64,000 bases of DNA from positions 11,263,806-11,327,805 of the forward strand of contig NC_134648.1 in the NCBI RefSeq assembly GCF_030463565.1, read 5' to 3'. Position 1 is the first letter of the stretch. Every line of letters starts with the position of its first letter. Position numbers and translations under genes: made by a program. Positions 24,883 through 36,269 of this stretch are shown here, one piece after another. A model generated the notes under the pieces. The model was not told the DNA's origin, did no database searches, and saw only the letters and a list, made by a program, of their open reading frames with translations. The DNA comes from Pelecanus crispus (Eukaryota > Chordata > Aves > Pelecaniformes > Pelecanidae).

Positions 24883-24925
24883 GACAGAGAGTTTACACTC
24901 TCTATGTGACAGAGAGTTTACACTC
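24883..24925. repeat. Tandem duplication, 25-bp period
   Basis: gacagagagtttacactc occurs at 24,883-24,900 and again at 24,908-24,925, separated by tctatgt. It is a second local duplication inside the same CR1 copy. Confidence 0.88.
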
Positions 24926-25545
24926 ACTATGGGTAACCTGTGCCAGTGTTTGACCATCTTCACAATGAAAAAAAAAGGTTTTTTCTTTTGTTTAAATGGA
25001 ATTTCCTGTATTTCTGTTTGTAGCCTTTTGTCCTATCACTGGACACCACTGAGAAGAGTCTGGCTCTGCCTTCTTCACTCCCCTGACTAGGCACTTATAC
25101 ACACCGGTAAGACCCCCCTGAGCCTTCTCTTCTTCAGGCTGAACAGTCCCAGCTCTCTCAGCCTGTCCTTGCATGACAGATACTCCAGTCACTTGATCAC
25201 CTTCACGGCCCTTCGCTGGCCTCACTCCAGTATGGCCAGGTCTCTCTTGTACTGGGACCCCAGAAATCTCACCAGTGCTGAGTAGAGGGGAAAGATCAAC
25301 TCCCTCGACCTGCTGGCAATGCTCTTCCTGATGAAGTCCAGGAGGCTGTTGGCCGCCTTTGCCACGAGAGCACATTGCTGGCTCATGGTCAATGCGCTGT
25401 CCACCCAGATCCCCAGGGCCTTTTCTGCAAAGCTGTTTTCTGCCTGCTTGGTTCACAGTCTGTACTGGTGCATTGGGTTATTCCTCCCCAGGTGCAGGGC
25501 TTTGCATTTCCCTTTGTTGAAATTTATGAGATTCCTGTTGGCTGA

Positions 25546-26379
25546 TTCTTATCTTTTGCTGCGTGACTACACCCAAAAATAATTTCTCCTTTTGCATTCT
25601 TGCTGCATCACTTAAAAGCAGCAGAAATACCTGTCATGAGATCTGAAGTATGAAACTGAATTTCATACTCCTTATTTTGAAAAAAACAATTAAACCATCT
25701 CTTAATGTACTGGCTACCATGCTGAGTCCTGTCAGCTCAATATTAGAGATATCTGTGTTTGATATTTTCTCTCTTCTTTGTTATTGAAATTTTCTGATGT
25801 AATTGCATTTTGGCATATCAATATATTTAATTGCATTTTAGTACATTGAGTATACTGATAAACATGTGGCTGGTAGGAACAGTTGCTAGGAATGGCTGAT
25901 ATCTGTGAGGGGTGCTGTAGGGTGAACTGATCCTTTAAGAAGAAGGACGGGGGCTTAGTTACAACTTGATTGTGTGATGCTTAGGTCATCACACCATTTA
26001 AGAAGTGTGGCTATCTGGATCATATGACTAAAAACAGCTTGGTAAAGAACAAATGTTGTACAGGATAGACTTGTTGAAAAGAACTAGATATTAAAGGTGT
26101 GAGAGTTGTTGCTCAATTAGGAACAGCAGACCAGCTGAAAAAAGTTATAAGACAGGTAGCCCAGTTACAAACACAGGATTAAAGGGAGCCTAATGGGCTC
26201 ATGGTTCTGGTGCCCAGCTGTCACAGGCACTTCTTGCTTCTTCTGACCTTCTTTTAATCGTCTTTTCGTTTGCAGTCTAAATGCCTTTACCAATATACAC
26301 CTTTGTTTCTCTGCCAGCACTTGCCTTTTATCCAATAATCCATTCCCACAGTGGTACACTTATAGAGAGCAATCTTATC
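25546..26379. other. Intergenic, no gene seen
   Basis: This is A/T-rich sequence between two LINE remnants. A patch at 25,900-26,060, with tgaactgatcctttaagaag and accatttaagaagtgtggc, has the look of a decayed LTR, but I could not find both ends or assign a family. Confidence 0.45.
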
Positions 26380-27000
26380 CCCTTTCAGCTTTCATTTTAT
26401 GGGGCTAGAATAGCCATGTTCTGTAAGCTTTCTCTTGTGTAGAGAATCTCTTTCTTAAGAATTCCAAGAGCCCATCTTCGCATCTTTTTCAGAATTCAGA
26501 ATCAATTCATAATTTTATACAATATTCCAGATGACGTTTCACTGAGATCTTACACAGCAAAAACATTTTCATACCTCTACTGAAAACAGATCTCTTGATG
26601 GCAGCTTAGGCTTATATTTGTTTTTCTCATAACTACCTCATCTCAGCAGTTCAGAGATCTATGACTTTGATGAGTATATTTTGTTTCCTCTTCCATCATG
26701 TCAAACCATTGAGGTTCTAGCACATAGTGTTGTTATTTGTTCCCAAGCACAAAACTACATGTTTCTATATAAATGAAATTTCTTCTCATTTCTGTTAGTC
26801 TAGGCCATAGGGTCTTTTAGTATTAATTCTAATTGGTAATCATTAACTATTCATGTTGATGATGTTCCTTCACTTCATCAGTGAATTTCATTAGCATGTA
26901 TCCACATCAACATCACTTGTATCCATTTCCTTTTCTGTCAGCTCATTTCACGCTTCACTTTTCTTCTTTATCTTCCTAGTTTTCCATATCAAAATGCTGA
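26380..27000 (-). mobile_element. Ancient CR1/L3-like LINE remnant, minus strand
   Basis: The plus strand resembles the reverse of the 3' region of old CR1/L3 LINEs. There is an acaatattccagatgacg segment, followed by ttcactgagatcttacacag, then ctctactgaaaacagatctc, and further on tttgttcccaagcacaaaac. The order of these blocks fits the family. Divergence is much greater than in the other CR1 copies here. Boundaries are approximate. Confidence 0.5.
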
Positions 27001-30000
27001 AATCTGCTTGCTTACTTCTTTTGCTTAGTAACATAACATACCTGAGATTTGATACCTTTGAATTTGTGGTCAGTTCTCCCTTCTATTTCTGTTTTACCCT
27101 TTTCTTGCATAAGCTCCATAATTTGTCCTCAAGGACTGATTACACACAATCAACATCTAGCTAACATAAACAAGAACAGTCATTTCTCTATCTGTATAAT
27201 TATATGAACTATACAAGTTCTTGTCTTATTGCTTACAATGATTACTTCATAATTTTTGCTGTTCTTCTGTTAAGCAATTTAATAGTATCCTTTAATATTA
27301 GCAGAACATCCTGGCTCGATGGTGTTTTTCCAAAGCAATTTATTTTTAGCTTGTGTTTCTGATTTTGTAGGTTCAAAATAATGAATGTCTTTCCCATGTT
27401 TACTCTATTCAAAATAAGCCATTTCATGCTTTCAGCTGTGAAATAAAAGTGTCTCTTCCTCAGTCATGTAATCACTGTTTCAAAAGTTCACAGTTTGTTT
27501 ATGTTTATTTGATCTTTTATCCTTTGATAATGTTGCATTATATTCATTGCAACTTGGCATGACAGGGGCAGATCAGAAGACTGAAGTAATCAGTGCTGAG
27601 GCCCCTCTTCATCAAAGGAATATGCAGAGGTGAGAACAGCAAGCCTGTCAAATACAGGGCACTGTTCTGTTGCCTATGGTCTCTGTCCCCACAGAGCCCG
27701 GGTTCTCAAGAACAGGTTTCAGTATTGGAAGAACTGGGACAGAGCTATTTCTGCCTTGACTATCTTATGAGAGCGATGGGTGAAGTCAAGTTCTGAAGAT
27801 GATGATCTGCCTACTAGTGATAAGTTACCGCGATGCCATTGCCAGCATGGTGACCTAAGAGACTGTGTCTCTGGTGAAGTCTCCTGTGGATGCCTGTAGC
27901 AGGGCAAAGCAGAATGGTAAGAGGCATCTGCAAAGGAGGAGAAAGAGAGCAGAGAATTGGGATCCATTATTTTTTGTAGCGTATGCTGAATGAAGAGTGG
28001 GTCAAAAAACTCCTGGTTATTCAGTTGACCCCAGGGATAGTTACTGGGTGAGGCCTTGGAGTGCAGACAAGGTATATGTGCTGGCCATCAGTTTGCTCAT
28101 ACAACGACACTGCCTGTGCAAACTCTGTGCTGCTGGGATAGCACAGAAAACTATGGTCTTGTGATCAGGTCAGCAATGTATATTACTTCTCCACAGCTCT
28201 GAGCTAATTGCTGTTATTCCACCAGAAGCCACATGCTTTCCACCCTAGAGACACATTCAAAAAGTATTACAGTTATTTTGGTTTTAATCAGGTGTGCTGA
28301 TACAAGGAGCTGCTGATGCTGGTTGTGGTGGGGAGAAAGTTAAGACACATCCCTTGCACAGTTTTCTGTGGAATTAGGAGTTGGATACCCAGAGCAATGC
28401 TGGAAGGTACACACTCTTCCACATTTTCCTGTGTAGTGACCATGGGACTGAGGGTGCAGAAGCCCAGATGAGCAGCCAGCTTGGTAGGGCATTCCCACCT
28501 GAGGATGCCTTCAAGTTCTCTGTCATTGCTGCATCTGTTGTGTGGCCCCAAAGTGTAATTATCATTCTTGGTCTTCAAGAACACTGCCTTTGTTCATTCA
28601 AATTTATTGAGGCAACAGTCCCTCAAACCCAGCAGTTGTTGTGAGGTTAGCAACCCTCTGATACTACCTGGGATAATCCTGCTACCCAAGAAGCATGTGG
28701 CTTTCTCTTGACACAGATTCACAAGGAGTGTCATTTTCTTAAGGCTCCTGGTCGCACCTCTCTGAAATTTCTCTAAACTTGGAAAGATAGCTGTTGACAT
28801 GGCAGAAGCAAGTAGATAAAGAGCAAAAAAAGAAAAGTAATAAAAGAAAGGGCATCAGCAAAGGAGGAATGGCAACAGAAAGTAGGGCAAGGGAAAGGAT
28901 TTCAAACATGAGGATGTGTAGACAGATGAGGAAGAGCTGAAGTCTGGCCATCAACAGCAAATGGAATTGGTGACATGACACTTGAATCTTGAATGGATTT
29001 GTGATATGCCATTGACTTTTTAGATAGTGGAAGTGGAGAAAGGTATTTAGAAAAGTCACCAGGCATGACAATGAAGAATCATGGAAACTTTCCTTTATTT
29101 TGAGTGTGAATCCTTGAATGGGATGAGGAAAAATACATGTCTTATCTCACAGCTGCACTGTCAGCACTTATGTGAGGTAGTTATGCTACTAAGCAAAGTT
29201 TTGTTATTCTTCATCAAGGTTTTCAGGCTGGCATAACACAAATAGCCCATAAGAACAGCCTCAGACTCATGGCAAATTACAGCTTCAATAGATGAATGAG
29301 AACAAGGTCCCTGCTGAAGACACCAGGTTGTAACACACATTAAAGTATGGAAAAATGCAAATCCTACCTTAGGAAACTACATCAAGATGAAGCAAATGTT
29401 ACGTTGAAGTGATTTCGATTGCTATTATGAAATGGTTACTCTGCCAGTATCTCTGGCCAGAGCCTGGGAACTATCCCTAAATGATACTGCAGCAGATAGA
29501 GCGGCACAAAGGAGAAAGGATCAGTCTGGTATGTGCTCATCTTCTGGTTCTTAGGCACGGTCCCAGTATCCATTCTGAGATTTTTTACTTTATTTCCACC
29601 TGCCTAAGACTGACTCTAGAATCTCATGTGAGTCATTGAGTGATATGACCTGGAACGTGATTAGAAATTAAAAATTAGAAAAATAGTGGTAGCAGTAGGA
29701 GAGAGATCACATTCAGAAACTGTGGAACGTCCTGTAATGAACTTATTTATATAGAGCCACAAGTCAGCAATAGCAAAAAACGATAGTGAGGGCCCATGAA
29801 CACTGAGTGTAAGATTAGTATTTGCAATTAATTGATCTGTGACATATTCTTTTGTCTGAATTTTACTTTAAGCTGTCAGTTGTACAGACCAGGGACCATA
29901 TATGGTTTAAGATGCTACTGTGATTCTAATATTATATTTGAAACTGATTTAAAACCATCACCACAATGTCATATGCAGTTTCCTGATAATTTATTTATGA

Positions 30001-32128
30001 CATGTAAGTAGCACTAGAAGACAGAAGTTGAATATCAAGGAGAGCAACACCATGCCTTTGTTTCTTACACTCTATTTCCTTAAGTGTCTGCTACTGGCCA
30101 TACTTAGGATAACATTGAGAAAAGACAATATTGGCTCAGTTTGGCAGTCATTATCTTCAGTAACACCCACGAAGCAGATTTACAGCCATTGAGCAATGTA
30201 ATCTAAATTTATCATGCACGGTTGCAAGGTGCTACTGATGCTGAGACACCTCTGTTAGGATTAATTTCTCATCAAGCACTAAACTATATGAATTCTAACA
30301 CTGAAAAATGCTTTGTTCAGATAAGTTACAGTCAGTTGAGCCACATACTAGAGAACTGCTTAATCTTCACCTTAACATTACCCATATTAGATTATATTCT
30401 TGGTGACACAGTAAACTTAAACTCCACCAAAAGCACTGTTGTAACACTTGCTGCTATGAAATTACTTCTTATTAAGACACTTGGATTTATAGTCTATGCT
30501 TTAAGTTTTAATTACAGCTGTAATATTGCTACAATATTGCTGCAATCTCGAACAGGACTTGACTCTGAGTTATCAGGTCTTCAGGTTCCTGAGGACAACA
30601 GCCTTTTTTTTTCCCAGAAGTTTCTACAGATATTTTGACTGGGCAGAATTTAAGGATATTGGACATTTGTCAAGGGTTACTGGTTGTCCCACCATTCAGT
30701 CCTAAGCAGACAGAAGGATGTTCAGAAATCCTGAACACCGTAACAAACACACAGTAGTTACAGCACTTCCCAGAAGATTCAGATCTAACGTGCATGTACT
30801 ATAGCAATGGTTTGCAAATGTACAACAAAACCAGCAAACTCCATGCATGTTTGAGTTAGAGAAAATGCCTTGCTTGCCTATGAAGAATATGTAGAGGTGG
30901 TCTACTGCACCCTGAATGTGTCAGGCTCACTGTTTAAGCGCTAAATAAATGGATATATACTTCTATCTGGGCAGAGACAAAAGAGCCCCAACCTAAGAAT
31001 ATCAGTCTAAATGCAATAGTCCTTACTCCAACATAAGGACTCAGAAGTAGTTCTGAGCTGTGATCTTATTTTGGAATAGTCTGAAGATCCAGTAATCTGG
31101 CAATTAAGGCACCCAAGTTGGTGTTGACAGACCTGATTTCAGTCCTCACTCTGCTTGATTAGCAACTTTAATGTTAATTCTTTCTCCCATGGTCCATGAG
31201 GGTGACCTTGACAGCACGCTGCCGTACACCCTGGGTGTCAGTCTTCTGGAATGTCTTACTTGCACTGTTTCACTTTATATAATAAATTCTTCAGAACAGG
31301 GATGTGGGTGAGAGACAGAATGTGGATTAGAAAATACATCCCTCCTCCTAACAAGGATCATCCTAAGGGGGAAAACCGATCCCCCTCTCCTAAGGAGAGA
31401 AGCAGCTTTTTGTCATTTGGGGTGTAAATTACATTTACCTCTGTTCTTGGCAGGACCAACTAGTGGGATGAGACTTGAACGCATTGCTTAGAGCCAGGGT
31501 TTCCAATCAGGAGCTAAAGCAGCCAGATGCCTAAAAGTCAAATACCTTTGCAAACCTTATTCAGATTGATTTCATGAATTTTGAGACTCAAGAGTAGAAG
31601 AAATCAAACTGAGTGTTTTTCTTCTGTGAGCCATTTTAATAGCTGCTTTTATTTGACAATGGGTCAGGATCTCTGGTCTTTGGCCATACTCTGGATCTGA
31701 CATTTGGGGCACAGCTGGAATTTAAATCTTTTTTTCTTTTTTTTTTCTCCTGCTTCATGCAGGACAGGTTTTTGCCAAAATTCTTATGGCATAGAATATT
31801 ATTTTGTACTGTGATTTCGTTCTATCGAATCCTGGTTCCCTTGGTATTATATCAACTGCATTTAGCTTAACTATTTCCCTTAGGTAAACACCTTCACATT
31901 CCTTGGTATTTCATGGGAATGAAAACTGTAGCACTTGGTTCCATTAATTTTGCCTGAAGTACAGCAATCCATTTGGTAGATAGAATTCGAAATAAATCAA
32001 GCCTCCATATTGTCTTAAAGAGGATAACCTTTTCTTTCATTTCCTCCATTTGCCATTCTTATTTCCTCACTCCCTTATCTCCTCCTTGCCTTACTAGACT
32101 GGTTGCTACAATCTCTTGGAATCTCTTG
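27001..32128. other. Intergenic with unassigned open frames
   Basis: No known gene is recognised. The interval 27,560-29,070 is less A/T-rich than its surroundings and has adjoining minus-strand open frames (27,719-27,967; 28,288-28,584; 28,594-28,800; 28,739-29,071) that I cannot assign. A 138-codon plus-strand frame at 30,222-30,638 is hydrophobic and matches nothing I know. The remainder is A/T-rich unique sequence. Confidence 0.5.
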
Positions 32129-32230
32129 GAATCATAGAATCACAGAAAAATTTTAGTTGGAAGGGACCTCATCTGGTCCAATCCCCCAGTCAAAGCAGAG
32201 CCAGCTCCAAGGCTTGACCACCTTCAAAGA
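32129..32230 (-). mobile_element. Short CR1 3' end fragment, minus strand
   Basis: aatcatagaatcacagaaaa followed by ttggaagggacctcatctgg and tccaatccccc is the reverse complement of a CR1 3' terminus. Only about 100 bp is present. Confidence 0.85.
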
Positions 32231-35200
32231 TAAATCTGGCTGCTCTGGCTGCAAACCCCCCTCCTTCTATTACTTGAATTTACACTGATCTCATCCATAT
32301 TGTTTCTGTAAGTGCTTATGCATGATAAAGGAGCTGTTTTGGAATTAACCTAGACATACTGTAAGCATAGAGCTTGGGTATTTCATTTTGTTCTTTGCCA
32401 TAGTGTGTAGGTGGTGACTTCTGCCATGTGTCTGTGAACAAAGGATCATGTACAACCACACCACTGTAGGGCTCTGTAATTTCAAAACCCTAAATGACAG
32501 TGCAGGTAAGTGCACCCAGCAGGAATTTAGGACAAAATACACTGCAAAGATCTTGAAATTAATCCTCAATCCAAGTATTACAAAACAAGAAAGTTCAGAA
32601 CAAAGGTTACCTTGAAAAGAAAATCAAACTATGTCAGGATAGAGCAACGCAGCTCTGGCACTCAGAGGTGATACCAGGCAGAAATTATGGGAGTGGCAGC
32701 TAAAGACAATTTAGGGTTTGTGATCTCCGGTGAAATTTCATGTAGTAGCATGAAATGCTGCTGCTTGTCTGTTACGTCACTGACAAGGGGAAGATACAGA
32801 TGCAGACAGTTCTCAAAGCATAGCAACAGCACTGACCTGGTGGCTTTTTTACCAGGATCATATGCTTGTCCGTGAGTTAGGAGACTAGTAGCCAGCTATG
32901 CTGAGAACTACAGGCAGATGTCTACTTCTAAGTAGATATCTGCCTGTCCTAATATAGATAATATCTAATACTAGATATCTACTAAGATATCTACTTCTTC
33001 CCCTTAGAAATGTCATTAAATGGAACTGTGCCTCCAATTGAAGGCACAGGCAGCCTTGTGCTCTTCTTGCACTCCCACTTAGAGGCCTTTTCCCATTCCA
33101 AGGCCCTACCCAATCATCTGGGGTTGTCTGCTCAGGGCCTGACTGCTCCCCACAGGACACAGCATGCAAAGGCCCCTAAGCAAACTCCCAGCAGGCTAAC
33201 AGAGACACGTCCCAGAAGCAAGCAGAGTGGAGACATTTAGCTTAAGCTATAACGTATTATAGACCACATGGCAAACTGAAAAAGACCTATCTCTCATCAC
33301 CCAGCTAATTAGTTTGAGTGCAGTGCCAGAAGGATGCAGTGATACTGATAGAAGTTCTGGGGTTAGCACCACCACCTGGGCTATCTGATATCTCAGTAGT
33401 CTGGAACAGACACACATACAGTTAGTTACCTTATAAGGGACGCTGACCTAATTACCTCCCTTCACAATTTTTTACTCAATCAAAGGAGTACCTTTTGTCT
33501 GAAATTCTGAAAAAAACTTAACACTTTTGGCCATCTGTTAATTGTAAATGCTGTAGCAGAAATAATCAAGAGTTGTACTCCCAAAAGCCTACGCTCTGGA
33601 CAAAGTGACATATTCTCTTCAATATGACAGAATCTAGAGAAAAATAGATGCAGATGTAGCTGTGAGTAATACTGGAACTAAAAAATGGTGCTAGGCTTTC
33701 CCCACTGATCAAACTTGCTGCTTTCTGAATGTACAGAAGGTTTGGCTGATTGTTAGTCTTTCTATCTATGTGTAGATTAATGGTCTGGGAATGTCTTTGG
33801 CCTCACAAATACAGATGTGAGCTCTAGCTCTGTCCTAATTCCACATCAGGGTGTGTCTTGACTATACATCCTTTTCTTTCATGTCTTGGTTTACATGGGA
33901 ATAGAATCAGGGGCTGTGCATTAGAAAGAGGCTGCAGCACTCGTTAACTTCTTTATCTATGCAGTCAAGGGACAGGGAGTCTGAGGTCTACCACAGTGCA
34001 CATCTTCAATATAGACTTCTGAAACAGTCTCCATGGCTTTTCCCTCACATTTCTTTTAAAGTTTTTCTTCCTGCAGGGAAGCTCCTTCCTAGGATATTTT
34101 ACTAATTTCCAGTTTTCCAGAACAGTTATGAAAGCCTATTTCCAGTCTTCATGCACCCAAAAGTTGTCCAAAGATGTAAATGGGAAATCTGCTTTTATTC
34201 TTCTTCCCTTGTTTATACATATGGGACTGTCTTTTCAATATGAAAGAACTTATTTTCAGCCCTACTCCAACACAAAAGACTTTGAGTTTCTGTTATAAGG
34301 CTTCAGCTTTTCCAGGCTGAGAAACGGTTGGATTTTTTTTCATTTGGGGTTTCACATGTCATATGCAGCATACAGTTTCACCCATCTTCTCTTTTATCTA
34401 CTTCTTTAATCTTTGTCCCAGCCATCACAGTGTTTCTTCATGAGTGATCTTTGTTTCCCTCCAGTCAAAGGTGCTACTGCTTGTTGATTTTATGGTACCT
34501 TTTGGCAGGCTGATCTTGCTTATAATTAATGTCTGGGGCCATATCCTAATTCTTCATCAAATGCATTTGGTTTTGGGGTTCTGCAAGGATTTATCCTATA
34601 GTAGGGCATTCATTTTACAAGGTCTGCTTTGCTTGTCCTAGCTGCAATAACCCTTTTTGTTAGTCCCTGGTGCATTAGTGGCTAGCTTTTTATACTGCTG
34701 TTCTCAGTGTAGTCAAGGTTACCATATTTGATTTGTTCAGCCTGAGGATCACCCTCACTTTGCAAAATTTACCAGATTACCCAAATTACCAACCCTTACA
34801 CCTTCATTCACTCCAGTTTCTGGAGGAATCTTGCCATATACATTAGCATTCTCTGTCCTTTCCTGAACTGCTATCTTCAGTTTCTCTGGGATGTTATATT
34901 ACTTAGGAGTTGTGTCTTTCTGTCTGAATTTCATACTTTCTTACATACTTTCTTTTATTAAGTGCTGCAGGCTTATTACTCTAGACATACTCCTCTAGTT
35001 CTTCAGACACATTTACCATACCCTGGAGCTTTCTCCAGAGTACTTTATTGTTTATAAAGCCACTTCATTTGCAGCTCCTGAACCCATTTTGATTGTGGTT
35101 TCCTTGTGACAGGCAATATGGTGCTTCTGAGATTCAGGGTCTGTCATTTTTATTCCCAAGCTAGGCTATTTCTACTGCTTAGACAGTGGTGGAAGAGTTG

Positions 35201-35520
35201 TGTTCAGATGCAATTTAAAGTTACATAATCCCAGCTGAATGCTGAAGAGTTCATCTTTCAAATAATAAAATATTCATTTGTTCCCACTGACATTTTAAAA
35301 CACATTAAAGAAGCATTTATACTGATTTTCCCATTTATTAAAGCTTGTGTTTAGAAAACTCACATTTGGATTATATTTAATCTGATGGCTTCTTTTAAAA
35401 CTTTCACAGTGATGGCTCACCAGTGTGAAATGAACATGACAACAGAAAATGCTGTGTTTTGCAAATGATTGTGATAATGATAATTTGGTTTGAAAATATA
35501 GGAGTATTGTTGAAATATTT
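32231..35520. other. Intergenic, no gene seen
   Basis: The stretch contains an imperfect hairpin at 32,912-32,945 and a run of agatatctac-like words just after it. A possible LINE reverse transcriptase trace (gggttctgcaaggatttatc, near 34,577, reminiscent of the GVPQG motif) is too isolated to call. No exon or RNA gene could be supported. Confidence 0.5.
32912..32945. repeat. Inverted repeat, 14-bp arms
   Basis: aggcagatgtctac and gtagatatctgcct pair with a single mismatch across a six-base loop (ttctaa). The following 60 bp are rich in overlapping agatatcta words, so the local region is partly self-complementary. Confidence 0.8.
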
Positions 35521-36269
35521 CATAGAATCATAGAACTGTTTAGATTGGAAAAGACCTTTAAGATCATCAAGTCCAACCGTTAACACTGCCAAGTCCACCA
35601 CCAAACCATGTCCCTAAGCACCACATCTACTTGTCCTTTAAATACCTCCAGGGATGGGGACTGAACCACTTCCCGGGGCAGCCTGTTCCAATGCTTGACT
35701 ACCCTTTCCATTAAGAAACTTTTTCCTAATATCCAATCTAAATCTCCCCTGGCGCAACCTGAGGCCATTTCCTCTTGTTCTATCACTTGTTACATGGGAG
35801 AAGAGACCAACTCCCACCTCACTACAACCTCCTTTCAGGTAGTTGTAGAGAGCGATAAGGTCTCCCCTGAGCTTCCTTTTCCCCAGGCTGAACAACCCCA
35901 GTTCCCTCAGCTGCTCCTTGTAAGACCTGTGCTCCAGACCCTTCACCAGTTTTGTTGCACTTCTCTGGACACTCCAGCACCTCAAGGTCTTTCTTGTAGT
36001 GAGGGGCCCAAAACTGGACACGGTATTCGAGCTGTGGCCTCACCAGTGCTGAGTATGGGGGGACAATCACTTCCCTGCTCCTGCTGGCCACACTATTCCT
36101 GATACAAGCCAGGATGCTGTTGGCCTTCTTGGCCACCTGGGCACGCTGCTGGCTCATGTTCAGCCAGCTGTCAGCCAGCACCCCCAGGTCCTTTTCAGCC
36201 AGGCAGCTTCCCAGCCACTCTTCCCCAAGCCTGTAATGTTGCATGGGGTTGTTGTGACCCAGGTGACAT
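35521..36269 (-). mobile_element. CR1 LINE 3' fragment, minus strand
   Basis: The copy begins on the plus strand with catagaatcatagaactg, the reverse of the CR1 terminal repeat. It continues through the reverse of the CR1 3' coding region (ccaggctgaacaaccccag; cacactattcctgatacaag). Homology fades near gacccaggtg at 36,268. The minus-strand open frames at 35,580-36,325 are remnants of CR1 ORF2, interrupted by stops and frameshifts. Confidence 0.93.

Larger units (their letters stand above)
24718..25545 (-). mobile_element. CR1 LINE 3' fragment, minus strand
   Basis: The plus strand opens with the reverse complement of a CR1 end (acagaatcaccaaatcacag, then aatggaagggacc). It continues with the reverse of the CR1 3' region, ending near ttgcatttccctttgttgaa, where homology stops because the copy is 5'-truncated. 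Two small tandem duplications (24,747-24,810 and 24,883-24,925) have enlarged it after or at insertion. No intact frame remains. Confidence 0.9.

Noticed and set aside
34444..34641. LINE reverse transcriptase trace (possible GVPQG-like motif) and a 65-codon frame
   Set aside because: Only one short motif resembles RT, followed at once by stop codons, with no second landmark in the right position.
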